A stretch of 64,000 nucleotides of DNA from an uncultured Paracoccaceae bacterium (lineage in GTDB: Bacteria; Pseudomonadota; Alphaproteobacteria; Rhodobacterales; Rhodobacteraceae). Positions 9,203-18,813 of this stretch are shown here, one piece after another. The stretch lies in contig CANLPZ010000001.1 in the NCBI GenBank assembly GCA_947493145.1, positions 1,454,501 to 1,518,500 of the forward strand, given 5' to 3'. How positions within the stretch are numbered: position 1 is the stretch's first letter; each line of letters starts with the position of its first letter. Under the pieces are notes generated by a model that saw nothing but the letters and a program-made list of their open reading frames with translations, was not told where the DNA came from and did no database searches. A program made the translations under genes and the position numbers.

Positions 9203-10075
9203 ATGTTTGTTGTGACATTGCTGACCAACCCAAAATCAGGACATTTGGATACTGCATTGGTGGAAAATTTGAGGAATGCTTGGGGCGGTCAGGACGTCAT
9301 ATGGCTCAACACAGATATAGCAGCCGAGTTTGAGGTTGAGATTAAACCTGACAATCAATGGACTGTTTGGGAAGAGCTTCAGAAACTGGGCGTTGATTTG
9401 ATTGTGCAACCTGTACAGGGCCGCCGGAAGAAAATGCTGTTGGCTGATATGGACAGCACTATGATTCAACAGGAATGCATCGATGAATTGGCAGACGAAG
9501 CCGGTGTTGGTGCGCATGTCGCAGGGATCACGGCGCGCGCCATGAACGGCGAGTTGGATTTTAATGATGCTTTGAAGGAACGGGTCGGGTTGTTAAAGGA
9601 TCTGGACGCAGCCGTCATTGATCAGGTTTTAAATACGCGCATCACTTATATGCCTGGTGGAAAGACACTGCTTGCAACAATGAAGGCAAACAGTGCTTAT
9701 GCCGCGTTGGTTTCTGGCGGGTTTACCGCGTTCACGTCTAAAGTTGCTGCTGAATTAGGGTTCGATGAAAACCGCGCCAATACATTGTTGATTGAAGATG
9801 GCAAATTGACTGGGGCTGTTGGCATGCCAATCCTTGGGCGCCAAGCAAAAGTTGATGCTTTGGAAGACATCACCGCCAAATTGGGATTGGACGAAACGGA
9901 TGTCATGGCTGTTGGCGATGGGGCGAATGATTTGGGGATGTTGGGGCGCGCAGGTTCTGGCGTTGCATTGCATGCTAAACCGTCCGTTGCCGCTGAGTGT
10001 GACATTCGCATTAACCACGGCGATTTGACCGCGTTGCTTTATGTCCAAGGCTATTCGTCATCAGACTTTGTCTGA
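9203..10075 (+). CDS. serB: Phosphoserine phosphatase
   Basis: Removes the phosphate from phosphoserine, the last step of serine synthesis. The 290-residue protein has an N-terminal ACT-like region, then the HAD motifs LADMDSTMIQQECIDE (nucleophile DMDST), SGGF, a lysine in LGRQAKVDAL, and GDGANDLGML. The frame is open further upstream, but the extra sequence is cysteine- and arginine-rich shadow of serC and the leader. MFVVTLLT at 9203 fits the family N terminus (an ATG at 9179 is possible). It is divergent from serC across 156 bases, so the three serine genes share one control region. Confidence 0.94.
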   Translation: MFVVTLLTNPKSGHLDTALVENLRNAWGGQDVIWLNTDIAAEFEVEIKPDNQWTVWEELQKLGVDLIVQPVQGRRKKMLLADMDSTMIQQECIDELADEAGVGAHVAGITARAMNGELDFNDALKERVGLLKDLDAAVIDQVLNTRITYMPGGKTLLATMKANSAYAALVSGGFTAFTSKVAAELGFDENRANTLLIEDGKLTGAVGMPILGRQAKVDALEDITAKLGLDETDVMAVGDGANDLGMLGRAGSGVALHAKPSVAAECDIRINHGDLTALLYVQGYSSSDFV

Positions 10076-10116
10076 TGTCGAGGACTCCGGCGGGGATATT
10101 TATGCCATTTGGAAAA

Positions 10117-11124
10117 TCAATGCAGCGCCGCAGATGGTCTTAAGATTGCGGCCTCGAGACCTTGCCAATTTTTCTGTGGTGCATTCATACGCCGAAGTGT
10201 GGCGGGATGGTTCGCTTCCAAAACGCCGAGTTTGACCAAGAGAGCAGCAATCGCGCATTCGGCTGCGCGAGTAGATCCATCTACAATTTTCAGAGCAATA
10301 CCTTTTTGAAGCTCTGGGATGATGGCGACGAACACGGCTTCGGCACCGGTTTTAACGGCCACCTTTCCATTCATCGCACGCATTAATTCGGTGCAAGCAC
10401 GGGATTCGCCCGCGACCATTTCGGGGAAAGCCATCATCGCATCGGCGAGTTTTGCAGCCGCAATCGAACGCGTATCATGTCGTGTTTTCGCTGTTGCAAA
10501 AAATGCCATTGCACGACCTAAGGCGTGAACCGTTGTTGCGTGGTTCGGGGCAGAACAACCATCGATACCAAACCCTGGGCTGTCAAATTCTGTGACCTCT
10601 TCGAACGCAGCTTTGATTGCAACTTGGATCGGGTGATCGGTTTCATTGTATTCAGCGCCACCACCAATATGTTTGTTGAAGGTTAAAAATCCGGCGTGTT
10701 TTCCAGAGCAATTGTTGTGAAATTGACAGGGGCTTTCATCGTTTTTTATCAAACGTAACTTTTCGGTCTTATCTGACGACGGTTGTACACCACACCGCAG
10801 GTCAGGTTCGCCGAGCTCGAGGTCAGACAACCATGAGGAAACCGCAGATGTATGAATTACGGCACCTTGGTGAGACGCGCAGGACAAAGCCAACTGAGCA
10901 TCGGTTAATTTAAACCGATCTGCTGCGCCGCTTTCGAGCAATGGTAAAGCTTGAATCATTTTACAGGAAGACCGTGGAAAAATGACGGTGTCTGGATCGC
11001 CCCAAGCGGCTTCGATTTCGCCATCCGCACCGCAAATGACTGCGTGACCAAAGTGATAGCTTTCCAAAATACCGCCACGCCAAAGCTCAGAAAGGATCGC
11101 CGGATTAGATTTATTCGAAGTCAT
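10117..11124 (-). CDS. L-asparaginase II family protein (Rhizobium-type)
   Basis: Hydrolyses asparagine to aspartate and ammonia. The 335-residue sequence matches the Asparaginase_II family typified by the Rhizobium etli enzyme, which is unrelated to EcAII: it has the FPRSSCKMIQALPL serine-lysine segment, CASHQG, NNCSGKHAGF with the metal-associated Cys and Lys, and GIDGCSAPNH with the second Cys. No signal peptide is present, so it is cytoplasmic. The 3' end converges on serB with a 41-base gap. Whether its natural substrate is asparagine cannot be seen. Confidence 0.88.
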   Translation of the reverse strand: MTSNKSNPAILSELWRGGILESYHFGHAVICGADGEIEAAWGDPDTVIFPRSSCKMIQALPLLESGAADRFKLTDAQLALSCASHQGAVIHTSAVSSWLSDLELGEPDLRCGVQPSSDKTEKLRLIKNDESPCQFHNNCSGKHAGFLTFNKHIGGGAEYNETDHPIQVAIKAAFEEVTEFDSPGFGIDGCSAPNHATTVHALGRAMAFFATAKTRHDTRSIAAAKLADAMMAFPEMVAGESRACTELMRAMNGKVAVKTGAEAVFVAIIPELQKGIALKIVDGSTRAAECAIAALLVKLGVLEANHPATLRRMNAPQKNWQGLEAAILRPSAALH

Positions 11125-11388
11125 TTGGAAATACCCTTATCGTGTCACAACGTGCTTAGCTGGTTCTGTTTCTGGACCCAAATCGTTTTTCGTGATGAAT
11201 TGAGGATCATTTCGCGATCAGATAAAGGCCGTTTTGGCGATTTTCCGCCATTAGGGGTTTTCTAAATGCGCGAAAATACGTTATTATACCATAATCGAGT
11301 TTGAAACGATCCTATCGCGAAATAAGTCACCGTAAAGATGTGGCACATGATGGATCAACAGAGGCAAGGACAGCTGGAGGCTGTAACT

Positions 11389-11916
11389 ATGATTTCACGT
11401 ATTTTGGGTGGTGTTGCTGCGGTTGGATTGGCAATTGGCGCCACAACATTGGTGGCGCAAGAAAGCACGAACCGTGTGTCCGCGAAAACGGATTGGTCGG
11501 TATTCGAAGAAAACAGCCCACGCGAATGCTGGGCCGTATCGGCACCAAAAGAAACGGTAAACACAAAAGAAGGCCGTGTCGTCGCGGTGAAGCGTTCAGA
11601 CATTCTATTGATGGTGTTCAACCGTCCGGGTGAAGGCGTGAAAGGCCAAGTTGCGTTTACAGGTGGGTATCCTTTCGCAAGCGGATCAACAGTGAATGTT
11701 GATATCGGTGGTACAAAATACGAATTGTTTGTCGACGGTGAATGGGCGTGGTTGCCGAATGCCGCCGAAGACGCAAAAATGGTCACCGCAATGAAACGCG
11801 GTGCGACAGCAGTTTTGACCGGTCGTTCTGGTCGTGGCACTATCACAAAAGATACGTTTTCGTTGAGTGGCTTTACCGCTGCCGTGGATGATGCGGCAAA
11901 ACGCTGTACCTCTTAA
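11389..11916 (+). CDS. Invasion-associated locus B (IalB) family secreted protein
   Basis: A 175-residue protein with a signal peptide (MISRILGGVAAVGLAIGATTLVAQ) and the IalB pattern: a W-x-V-x segment followed by ECWAVSAPKET, a central beta-rich RSDILLMVFNRPGEG and VFV-like turns, and a conserved near-C-terminal FSLSGFTAA with a last CysXX. In free-living alphaproteobacteria the role of IalB proteins is unknown. The start at 11389 is chosen because GGAGG sits 8 bases upstream; an earlier in-frame ATG at 11338 lacks this. The gene is monocistronic, ending in a strong terminator. Confidence 0.85.
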   Translation: MISRILGGVAAVGLAIGATTLVAQESTNRVSAKTDWSVFEENSPRECWAVSAPKETVNTKEGRVVAVKRSDILLMVFNRPGEGVKGQVAFTGGYPFASGSTVNVDIGGTKYELFVDGEWAWLPNAAEDAKMVTAMKRGATAVLTGRSGRGTITKDTFSLSGFTAAVDDAAKRCTS

Positions 11917-11938
11917 AGGTTTGTGACATTGATTGCGG

Positions 11939-11975
11939 GGCGTCTTGGGTGGACCAAGGCGCCTTGTTTTATTTT
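11939..11975 (+). terminator. Rho-independent terminator of the IalB-like gene
   Basis: GGCGTCTTGG pairs with CCAAGGCGCC (10 base pairs, one G-U) around a five-base loop and is followed by TTGTTTTATTTT. It lies 22 bases past the stop codon. Confidence 0.9.
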
Positions 11976-12032
11976 GCAAACGCGGTTGAAACCACTATAT
12001 GAGCACAACACCCATTCGGACTGGAGTCTCCA

Positions 12033-13214
12033 ATGCCCGCTGATACCCCAATCACGCAGGACGTTTTAACGATCCCTCGTAAATTGCCTGAAGGCCCGAC
12101 AAACATTGTCGGATTGACGCGCGCGCAATTGCGCGAGGCTTTAATTGGCGCTGGGACACCCGAAAAACAAGCAAAGATGCGGGCGGGGCAGATTTGGCAA
12201 TGGGTTTATCAATGGGGTGTTCGTTCGTTCGATGATATGACCAATTTGTCAAAAGCGTATCGCGCGAAACTGACAGAAAAATTTGTGATCGAAATTCCCG
12301 AAATGGTCAGCAAACACGTGTCTGAAGATGGAACACGAAAGTATCTTGTGCGGATCGCCGGCGGCCATGAGGTCGAAGTGGTTTATATTCCTGAAACAGA
12401 TCGCGGTACGTTGTGTGTATCATCTCAGGTGGGCTGTACCCTGACCTGTTCGTTCTGTCATACGGGAACGCAAAAACTCGTGCGTAATTTGACTGCAGGC
12501 GAAATCATCGGTCAATTGATGATGGCACGAGACGATTTGGGTGAATGGCCTGAACAGGGCACACGTACGTATGAAGCGCGTTTGTTGTCGAACATCGTGC
12601 TGATGGGAATGGGTGAGCCGCTTTATAATTTTGAAAGTGTGCGCGATGCGATGAAAATTGCAATGGATCCAGAGGGGATCCAATTGTCGCGCCGCCGGAT
12701 TACACTTTCGACGTCAGGTGTCGTTCCTGAAATAGCGCGGACTGCGGAAGAGATCGGATGCCAATTGGCCGTATCATTTCACGCAACAACTGATGACGTT
12801 CGTGACAAGTTGGTTCCAATTAACAAACGGTGGAACATTGAGGCGCTTTTGGACGCTTTGCGCGAATACCCAAAGGTCAGCAATTCCGAACGGATCACGT
12901 TTGAATATGTTATGCTGAAGGATGTGAACGACAGCGACGAAGATGCGCATCGATTGATGAAATTGATCAAAGGCATCCCAGCGAAAATCAACTTAATACC
13001 GTTTAATGAATGGCCGGGTGCGCCGTATGAACGTTCGTCAAACAACCGTATCCGTGCCTTTGCAGATATTGTGCACAAAGCGGGATATTCATCACCGGTT
13101 CGAAAGCCGCGTGGCGAAGATATCATGGCCGCCTGTGGGCAGCTAAAATCAGCAACCGAACGTGGGCGAAAGAGTCGCAAACAAATCGAAGCAGACACAG
13201 GCATTTCTAACTGA
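12033..13214 (+). CDS. rlmN: 23S rRNA (adenine2503-C2)-methyltransferase
   Basis: Radical-SAM enzyme that methylates C2 of A2503 in 23S rRNA and A37 of some tRNAs. The 393-residue protein has the iron-sulfur CxxxCxxC motif at Cys135, Cys139 and Cys142 ([11 protein letters not shown]), the SAM-contact GMGEPL, and the C-terminal methyl-carrying cysteine in DIMAACGQL. The upstream context is a terminator, then a GGAGT ribosome-binding site nine bases before the ATG. It is a single-gene unit. Confidence 0.96.
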   Translation: MPADTPITQDVLTIPRKLPEGPTNIVGLTRAQLREALIGAGTPEKQAKMRAGQIWQWVYQWGVRSFDDMTNLSKAYRAKLTEKFVIEIPEMVSKHVSEDGTRKYLVRIAGGHEVEVVYIPETDRGTLCVSSQVGCTLTCSFCHTGTQKLVRNLTAGEIIGQLMMARDDLGEWPEQGTRTYEARLLSNIVLMGMGEPLYNFESVRDAMKIAMDPEGIQLSRRRITLSTSGVVPEIARTAEEIGCQLAVSFHATTDDVRDKLVPINKRWNIEALLDALREYPKVSNSERITFEYVMLKDVNDSDEDAHRLMKLIKGIPAKINLIPFNEWPGAPYERSSNNRIRAFADIVHKAGYSSPVRKPRGEDIMAACGQLKSATERGRKSRKQIEADTGISN

Positions 13215-13236
13215 GGGTTGGTAAGACGCGTTGAGC

Positions 13237-13265
13237 CAAAATGCGTCAAAAAGTGCCGCATTTTG
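13237..13265. repeat. Inverted repeat between rlmN and the alcohol dehydrogenase
   Basis: CAAAATGCG and CGCATTTTG form a 9-base-pair stem around an 11-base loop, 22 bases after the rlmN stop. No T-run follows on the plus strand, so it could be a weak terminator or an operator for the downstream dehydrogenase. Confidence 0.4.
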
Positions 13266-13328
13266 ACCGTTTGTGATTTTGGAAGTTGTGTAATCGGGCA
13301 GTCTGATACCTATTTTAAGGGCTAGCTT

Positions 13329-14471
13329 GTGACAACTTTAACCTCGATGCCAGCGTTAACGCTGCAATCTGGTGCGACTTCGACCGTTGCATCAGAAACT
13401 TTAGCACCACTTTCAGAGTCAGCGCATGTATTGGTCGTTGCCGATGCGTTTTGGACACAACAGCCGGTGTTTGACAAAATTATCGGTGGGTTCACTGACA
13501 AAGGAATGCAAACCACGGTCTATGCGGATTTTGCGGGTGAACCAAAGGCCGCATATATTGATGATGCAACGGCGATAGGACGCGAAGCAGGTACCGATTG
13601 TGTGTTCGGGTTGGGCGGTGGCTCTGCATTGGATATCGCGAAAATGGTATCAGTGTGTTTGAAGACTGGAAAGTCAGCGACACATTACGCGTTGGGTGCG
13701 AATCCGATTACGTCGACAACGCCTTTGGTCTTGGCCCCAACCACAGCGGGGACAGGATCAGAGGCAAATGGAACAGCGATTTTTTCGGATGATAAGGGCC
13801 ACAAACTTTGGGCCTATGGAACCGCGATGAAGCCTGCAATGGCAATTTTGGACGACGAATTGTTGCAAAGTCTTCCCCCGCATTTGATGGCGTGGTGCGG
13901 TATGGATGCATTGATTCATGCATTCGAGGCTGGTTCGAACAAATGGTCAACACCGGTTAACCAAGCATTTTCTTTACGCGCATTGGAATTGATTGCGCCA
14001 GCGCTTCCACTGGCGGTGAAAGGGGACACCACGGCATTGGCTGATCTATTGCTAGGATCATTCTATGCCGGTTACGCAATCGAAAACTGTGGAACAGCGG
14101 TTGCACATAATGTCAGTCATGCAATGGCTGCTTTTGCCCCAATACATCATGGTTTGGCCACGGCATTGGCGTTTGAAGCAACCATTGACCGTGTTGCATC
14201 GGCCGAAAACGCAGCATTGGACAAAATAGCCGGCGCTTGTGGAACAACGGTCGAAAATTTGCCGCAATGGTGTTCTGCATTGATGGATGACATTGGAATT
14301 CAGCGCAATTTGCCGGAAACGTTTTCGAACGTTACGGCCGAACAGTTGGCGCAAGAAATGCAAGCAGATGCAAACGCCCCAATGCGGAATGCAACCGTTC
14401 CACCGCTTTCAGATACGGATATATTGGATATCGCCAAAACCATTTTGGCCTTACCCAAAAAGGATGACTAA
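13329..14471 (+). CDS. Iron-containing alcohol dehydrogenase
   Basis: NAD(P)-dependent group III alcohol dehydrogenase of 380 residues. The N-terminal domain has GGGSALDIAKMV for the cofactor and PTTAGTGSEAN; the C-terminal iron site shows MDALIHAFEA and HNVSHAMAAFAPIHHG, containing the metal histidines. The start is GTG 13329, supported by AAGGG eight bases upstream; the next ATG lies six codons further in. The substrate is not evident. It ends facing the LOG gene, with a hairpin between them. Confidence 0.9.
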   Translation: MTTLTSMPALTLQSGATSTVASETLAPLSESAHVLVVADAFWTQQPVFDKIIGGFTDKGMQTTVYADFAGEPKAAYIDDATAIGREAGTDCVFGLGGGSALDIAKMVSVCLKTGKSATHYALGANPITSTTPLVLAPTTAGTGSEANGTAIFSDDKGHKLWAYGTAMKPAMAILDDELLQSLPPHLMAWCGMDALIHAFEAGSNKWSTPVNQAFSLRALELIAPALPLAVKGDTTALADLLLGSFYAGYAIENCGTAVAHNVSHAMAAFAPIHHGLATALAFEATIDRVASAENAALDKIAGACGTTVENLPQWCSALMDDIGIQRNLPETFSNVTAEQLAQEMQADANAPMRNATVPPLSDTDILDIAKTILALPKKDD

Positions 14472-14484
14472 CGCGGTTTAAAAA

Positions 14485-14515
14485 CGCTTGGGAACGAAAG
14501 ACCCGTTCCCAAGCG
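14485..14515 (-). terminator. Hairpin terminator between converging genes
   Basis: CGCTTGGGAACG and CGTTCCCAAGCG form a perfect 12-base-pair stem with a seven-base loop. On the minus strand it is followed by TTTTT, so it best serves the LOG gene; for the plus-strand dehydrogenase the T-run is poor. Confidence 0.85.
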
Positions 14516-14527
14516 CTAATATGATAT

Positions 14528-15370
14528 CTACCGACCCGGAATTTCGACGCGCGTGTCGCCGTATTCCCAATTGTCGAGGATTTCCATAGCTTCTGCTGCG
14601 CTGTCGACGAACTTAAATAAATCCAAATCTTCGGCGCTGATGGTGCCGGCGTCGGAAAGCGCGTCCCAATTGATGATTTTGTTCCAAAATTCTTTCCCGA
14701 ACAAAAGGAAAGGTACTTTTTCCATTCGTCCCGTTTGAATCAACGTCAATGCTTCGAATGTTTCATCCAAAGTTCCAAAACCACCTGGGAACACAGTGAT
14801 CGCCTTTGCACGCATCAGGAAATGCATTTTTCGGATCGCAAAGTAGTGGAAATTGTAACACAGCTCCGGTGTGACATATTCGTTTGGGGCTTGTTCAAAT
14901 GGCAGAACAATATTCAATCCAATGGATTTACCACCCGCATCAACGGCACCGCGGTTGCCGGCCTCCATCACTCCGGGACCTCCGCCTGTCACGATAACGT
15001 CTTCTTTGCCTCCGCTTTCGATTGATTTTAGTGTCATAAGCCGAGCGAATTCACGGGCTTCGTCATAGAACACGGATAAATCGGCCAAAGTCTGCGTGCG
15101 TGCCGTGTCTTTTTTCGCGGGTTCGGGAATACGCGCGCCGCCAAACATTACGATCGTCGAATTCACGCCTTCGGCATCCAAACCCATTTCTGGTTTGAGC
15201 AATTCCAACTGTAATCGAACAGGACGCAACTCGTCTTGGCACAGAAAATCCTGATCCGCGAACGCCAAACGATAGGCAGGAGCCTGCGTTTGCGGAGTAA
15301 TGGGCGTTTGTTCAGCAGCATGCCTGTCTTTGTTGTTGTCACGCAATGGGTGATGTTTGTGGTCGTGCAT
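14528..15370 (-). CDS. LOG family protein (TIGR00730-type nucleotide phosphohydrolase)
   Basis: Product of 280 residues with the two diagnostic motifs GGGPGVMEAGNRGA and PGGFGTLDE of the LOG (lysine decarboxylase-like, cytokinin-activating) family. Members cleave nucleoside 5'-monophosphates or similar; true lysine decarboxylase activity is not expected. The long histidine-rich N terminus (MHDHKHHPLRDNN) belongs to the bacterial long form. Start at 15370 follows AAGGAATACTCA; the reading frame is open further upstream but without a ribosome-binding site. Divergent from dapD across 83 bases. Confidence 0.88.
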   Translation of the reverse strand: MHDHKHHPLRDNNKDRHAAEQTPITPQTQAPAYRLAFADQDFLCQDELRPVRLQLELLKPEMGLDAEGVNSTIVMFGGARIPEPAKKDTARTQTLADLSVFYDEAREFARLMTLKSIESGGKEDVIVTGGGPGVMEAGNRGAVDAGGKSIGLNIVLPFEQAPNEYVTPELCYNFHYFAIRKMHFLMRAKAITVFPGGFGTLDETFEALTLIQTGRMEKVPFLLFGKEFWNKIINWDALSDAGTISAEDLDLFKFVDSAAEAMEILDNWEYGDTRVEIPGR

Positions 15371-15453
15371 TGAGTATTCCTTTGATTGCAAGGTCTTTGA
15401 GGAATGTTTATAGCCACAAACGAACTGAGGCCATACACGTTTTGGAGTGAACC

Positions 15454-16281
15454 ATGTCAAACGCCCAACTAGAAAACGCAATCGAAGCCGCATGGGATGC
15501 GCGCGATTCAATTACGCCTGCAACAACAGGTGAAACACGCGAAGCAATCGAAGATACGTTGAACGCGTTGGATAGCGGTTCTTTGCGCGTTGCCGAGAAA
15601 CAAGACAGTGGCGACTGGCATGTCAATCAATGGGCCAAAAAAGCTGTTCTTTTAGGGTTCCGTTTGAAAGACATGGAAATGCAAGATGGCGGTCCACAAG
15701 GCAGCAGCTGGTGGGACAAAGTTGATAGCAAGTTCAAAGGGTGGGGCGAAAACCAATGGTCTGCTGCTGGATTTCGCGCCGTTCCAAATGCGGTTGTTCG
15801 TAAATCGGCCTTCATCGCGCCAGGCGTAGTTTTGATGCCATCTTTCGTAAACCTTGGTGCTTTTGTTGACGAGGGCACAATGGTCGATACGTGGGCGACT
15901 GTTGGGTCATGTGCGCAGATCGGCAAGAACGTTCATCTGTCAGGCGGTGTTGGAATTGGCGGCGTTTTGGAACCGATGCAAGCGGGTCCAACCATTATCG
16001 AAGACAACTGTTTCATCGGCGCTCGTTCCGAAGTTGTCGAAGGTTGTATCGTTCGTGAAGGATCCGTTTTGGGAATGGGCGTTTTCATCGGTCAATCGAC
16101 AAAGATCGTTGATCGAGAAACCGGAGACGTCATGTATGGCGAAGTTCCAGCCGGCTCTGTCGTCGTTGCGGGTTCGATGCCATCCAAAAACGGTGTGAAT
16201 CTTTACTGCGCTGTGATCGTAAAAAAGGTTGACGCAAAGACACGTTCAAAAACATCAATCAACGAATTGCTTCGTGACTGA
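15454..16281 (+). CDS. dapD: 2,3,4,5-tetrahydropyridine-2,6-dicarboxylate N-succinyltransferase
   Basis: Succinylates tetrahydrodipicolinate in the succinylase route to diaminopimelate and lysine. The 275-residue protein has an N-terminal helical domain (residues 1-100) and then the left-handed beta-helix of hexapeptide repeats ([39 protein letters not shown]). The C terminus holds [10 protein letters not shown]. dapE, the next dedicated enzyme, lies 4.4 kb downstream and is therefore not in the same operon. The stop overlaps the start of the next small gene by eight bases. Confidence 0.97.
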   Translation: MSNAQLENAIEAAWDARDSITPATTGETREAIEDTLNALDSGSLRVAEKQDSGDWHVNQWAKKAVLLGFRLKDMEMQDGGPQGSSWWDKVDSKFKGWGENQWSAAGFRAVPNAVVRKSAFIAPGVVLMPSFVNLGAFVDEGTMVDTWATVGSCAQIGKNVHLSGGVGIGGVLEPMQAGPTIIEDNCFIGARSEVVEGCIVREGSVLGMGVFIGQSTKIVDRETGDVMYGEVPAGSVVVAGSMPSKNGVNLYCAVIVKKVDAKTRSKTSINELLRD

Positions 16282-16618
16282 TAAGCCCAAAAAGAAAAAA
16301 TCCCGCCAGCAGGTTTATACCCTGCTGGTTGAGGTGGGTCGCAAGGATGGCGACGGTTTGCCGGACAATGCGACGGGCGGCGCCCTGATGATTTATGCTT
16401 CCGGTATTGATGAGGCGGAAGCCGTTCGTGAAACTGTCGCTATTTTGAAACAAGCGGATCTCGCGCCTTTAGACGTGACCGGATACGGCACGATGGAAGA
16501 ACGCTTGGCAGAAGGCCATGATATAGCGCCTGACGAGCGAAAGCTCATGGGGCGTGCGCTTGCAGAAAACTCTGTAATTGTCGCTCAAATGACGCCCTTC
16601 TTCGAGGACCAAAACTAA
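16274..16618 (+). CDS. Uncharacterised 114-residue protein downstream of dapD
   Basis: The GTG start at 16274 overlaps the dapD stop (GTGACTGA), giving [10 protein letters not shown]; the frame is open to 16229 but that would lie inside dapD. The lysine-rich start is followed by a compact alpha/beta sequence ([52 protein letters not shown]). I do not recognise a named domain. Translational coupling to dapD suggests a cytoplasmic protein made together with it. Confidence 0.7.
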   Translation: MTDKPKKKKSRQQVYTLLVEVGRKDGDGLPDNATGGALMIYASGIDEAEAVRETVAILKQADLAPLDVTGYGTMEERLAEGHDIAPDERKLMGRALAENSVIVAQMTPFFEDQN

Positions 16619-17664
16619 AACGTCTGACCGAACCATTTCCGGTAAATCGCTTCATAGCTGCCATTTTCGCGCAGACGCAGTAGGCTTTGGTTGAACTGTT
16701 CTGTGAAGGTGCTGTTTGCTGAGACGGCGATTCCATAATTTTCAGGAATGAAAACAGGACCGACAAGCTCGCCCAAATCTTGGCCATCCGTGTTCACATA
16801 GTAAGCAAGGATCGGGGCATCAAAAACCACTGCATCCAATTGTCCATCTTCAAAGGCGGCGCGAAGCTGGTTGAAATCGGTATAGGCAAGGTAACGAAGC
16901 TCGCGGTTTTGCAAATACGACGCGGATGTTGATTGATCAATTGTTCCGACACGTTTTCCATGCAGATCGTTGATTCCGGTTATGGAATTTTGAATTGCAT
17001 CGACGGTTAGGCTGGCTGTGATCTTTGCAACAAAGATTGAAACCAAAAACAGCGATGAAATCACTAAAATCACACCGAAAAAACGACCAAACGTAGTCCG
17101 TGGTTGGCGTTCTTCGAAACCACCATTGACCACTAAATTTAACGCCCACCAAAACGCTGGGAAAAGCGCCTGTTTAAAAGTTAAATCGAAATACATTTGG
17201 CGTTTGCGTTCAAAGAACCACATCAACATTCCAGCCAATAGCAACAACACGAAGAACGCAATAATTGCGAGAAGCAAATCGTAAGAAAAAATTGCAGCCC
17301 AAAGCGAAACCTGCCCCGCACCAACAGGTGCCATAATTTGCAATCCGGAAGCAAAAATTGGATGTGAAAAATCCATGATCCGCTCGCGTTCGGATGTAAT
17401 CGAAATATTGGCTGTTGCTGCGTCGACTTCGCCGGACTCAACAAGTGCTAACATTTCAGGGAAGCTATCCACACGACGTACGGTATACGTATGACCAAGG
17501 TCGCTCATCATCGCCGACCATAAATCCATTGAAAAGCCGGTGCTTTGCCCGTTTTCAACCATCGAAAATGGTGGACGTGTTACCGTTGCGACCGTCAAAT
17601 CGTCGGCGGTTATTTCTGTCGCAAGTAGAAAGAAAGCGAAAAAGCTTAAAATAAAACTGCGCAT
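16615..17664 (-). CDS. Prokaryotic ionotropic glutamate-receptor-like protein (substrate-binding domain plus ion-channel module)
   Basis: Product of 349 residues. A signal peptide (1-20, ending in TEITA) leads to the first lobe of a periplasmic amino-acid-binding domain (about 22-118). Then comes a membrane module: helix 1 (129-150), a re-entrant pore loop (164-190) and helix 3 (194-222, ending in AKITASLTVD), followed by the second lobe. This S1-M1-P-M3-S2 order is that of GluR0-type receptors. The pore loop reads FWWALNLVVNGGFEE where potassium-selective members have TVGYGD, so selectivity must differ. The start at 17664 is preferred over a TTG 12 bases upstream. Its 3' end overlaps the previous gene's stop by four bases in convergent orientation. 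Confidence 0.82.
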   Translation of the reverse strand: MRSFILSFFAFFLLATEITADDLTVATVTRPPFSMVENGQSTGFSMDLWSAMMSDLGHTYTVRRVDSFPEMLALVESGEVDAATANISITSERERIMDFSHPIFASGLQIMAPVGAGQVSLWAAIFSYDLLLAIIAFFVLLLLAGMLMWFFERKRQMYFDLTFKQALFPAFWWALNLVVNGGFEERQPRTTFGRFFGVILVISSLFLVSIFVAKITASLTVDAIQNSITGINDLHGKRVGTIDQSTSASYLQNRELRYLAYTDFNQLRAAFEDGQLDAVVFDAPILAYYVNTDGQDLGELVGPVFIPENYGIAVSANSTFTEQFNQSLLRLRENGSYEAIYRKWFGQTF

Positions 17665-17718
17665 GCCTGCCCCCAATTAATTTGGAAAGGTGTTAGCGCA
17701 TAAATTTAAGTAAAACAA

Positions 17719-18813
17719 TTACGCAACTTTGAGAGATGTGAGCGTAACAGTTTCAAATGATTGCAAAACTGGTCGAGCAAGTTCAGATGTGTTCGGTAAC
17801 AATTCATACGGAAGCTCAGAAATCACTGAACTTTCTCGCGCAACCGCGTCGTCTAAAACTGGCAAGGCATGAAAGCTTTCCATCCATGCACCGTTTACGT
17901 TTACGATGTCGTGACGATCCAGCAACAGGTGATAATACCGAACGACATCAGGTGCTTTTGCATAAAGCGTGGATGATCCGTTTAGCAAATCACGTGTTTT
18001 GGTCAGCACGTCTTCTTCGCCGAATAGATACTCAACCTCGGCTCCCGTTTGCAGCAGCCGTTGATTGCCGCTGACAAAGCAATCTTTGTTCAAGTTGTGA
18101 TACGGCGCACGTAAACAAATAGGGCGGAGGCTTCCTTTGGCTGGAACCAAGGTTGACCCAACCCACCGAACTTGCGCGGTTTCGCCGTCCAATGTTGTGA
18201 CCAAATCACCGCGTCTGAGCGACGACAGGGAAGTTTGACCTGCCGGTGTTGTGATTTGCGACGAACCGGCCAAGTTTGGCAAAGGACCGATTGGTTCGAC
18301 TTTGTCTGACACGGCCATGAACACCACATTGTCCGCGATTAACGAATTTTCATCGTCTGTCAAAAGTGTTCGTAGCGCCCCGACGGAAACGCCATTTGGC
18401 ACGGCGACAAACCGGTGGAAAATCTGGTCGCTTTGCGGGACAAATATTGAAAATTGCCCCCAGTTTGCATCGACACTCCATGAAAATGAAATGCGGATGC
18501 GATGACGGCCTGGCATGATCGACGTCGGTAAATCGTATCGTTCAGATCTGTCGTGTTTTCCTAAACGTATCCAAAAAGTACCCGCGGCCGTTATGCCGAC
18601 TGCGATCCCTGAACTGCTCGTTTTGTCCTCACAAAAAGCAAGAGCTTGATCGATACCTGTCGTATCATAAATCGCTTCGACCCAAATTGAACCACGACGT
18701 TGTTCGCGCAATGAGTCGCCGGTTTTCGAACCGATTTTACGGGCCATCGTTGTGCTTAACCCACCCGTGTCAAAACAAGACCCGTTTGTATCTTTAAATC
18801 CGATCCAACTCAC
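17719..18813 (-). CDS. Hint-domain protein with degenerate active site
   Basis: The 364-residue product has an N-terminal region (1-185) with the feel of a LamG/concanavalin fold and a C-terminal Hint_2 (Hedgehog/intein) domain beginning near residue 190 (PLPNLAG, RRGDLVTTLDGETAQVRWVG, ending VNGAWMESFHALPV). Aligned with its neighbour, the catalytic cysteine block CFVAGT is replaced by NLAGSS, and the SPQHR histidine by SGNQR. It therefore should not self-process. It follows the 533-residue Hint protein with a four-base overlap, so the two are translationally coupled. No signal peptide; export by a non-classical route is an inference. Confidence 0.8.
   Translation of the reverse strand: MSWIGFKDTNGSCFDTGGLSTTMARKIGSKTGDSLREQRRGSIWVEAIYDTTGIDQALAFCEDKTSSSGIAVGITAAGTFWIRLGKHDRSERYDLPTSIMPGRHRIRISFSWSVDANWGQFSIFVPQSDQIFHRFVAVPNGVSVGALRTLLTDDENSLIADNVVFMAVSDKVEPIGPLPNLAGSSQITTPAGQTSLSSLRRGDLVTTLDGETAQVRWVGSTLVPAKGSLRPICLRAPYHNLNKDCFVSGNQRLLQTGAEVEYLFGEEDVLTKTRDLLNGSSTLYAKAPDVVRYYHLLLDRHDIVNVNGAWMESFHALPVLDDAVARESSVISELPYELLPNTSELARPVLQSFETVTLTSLKVA

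Noticed and set aside
14528..15370. Lysine decarboxylase by the old family name
   Set aside because: PGGFGTLDE and GGGPGVMEAGNRGA are the LOG motifs; PLP-binding features of decarboxylases are absent.
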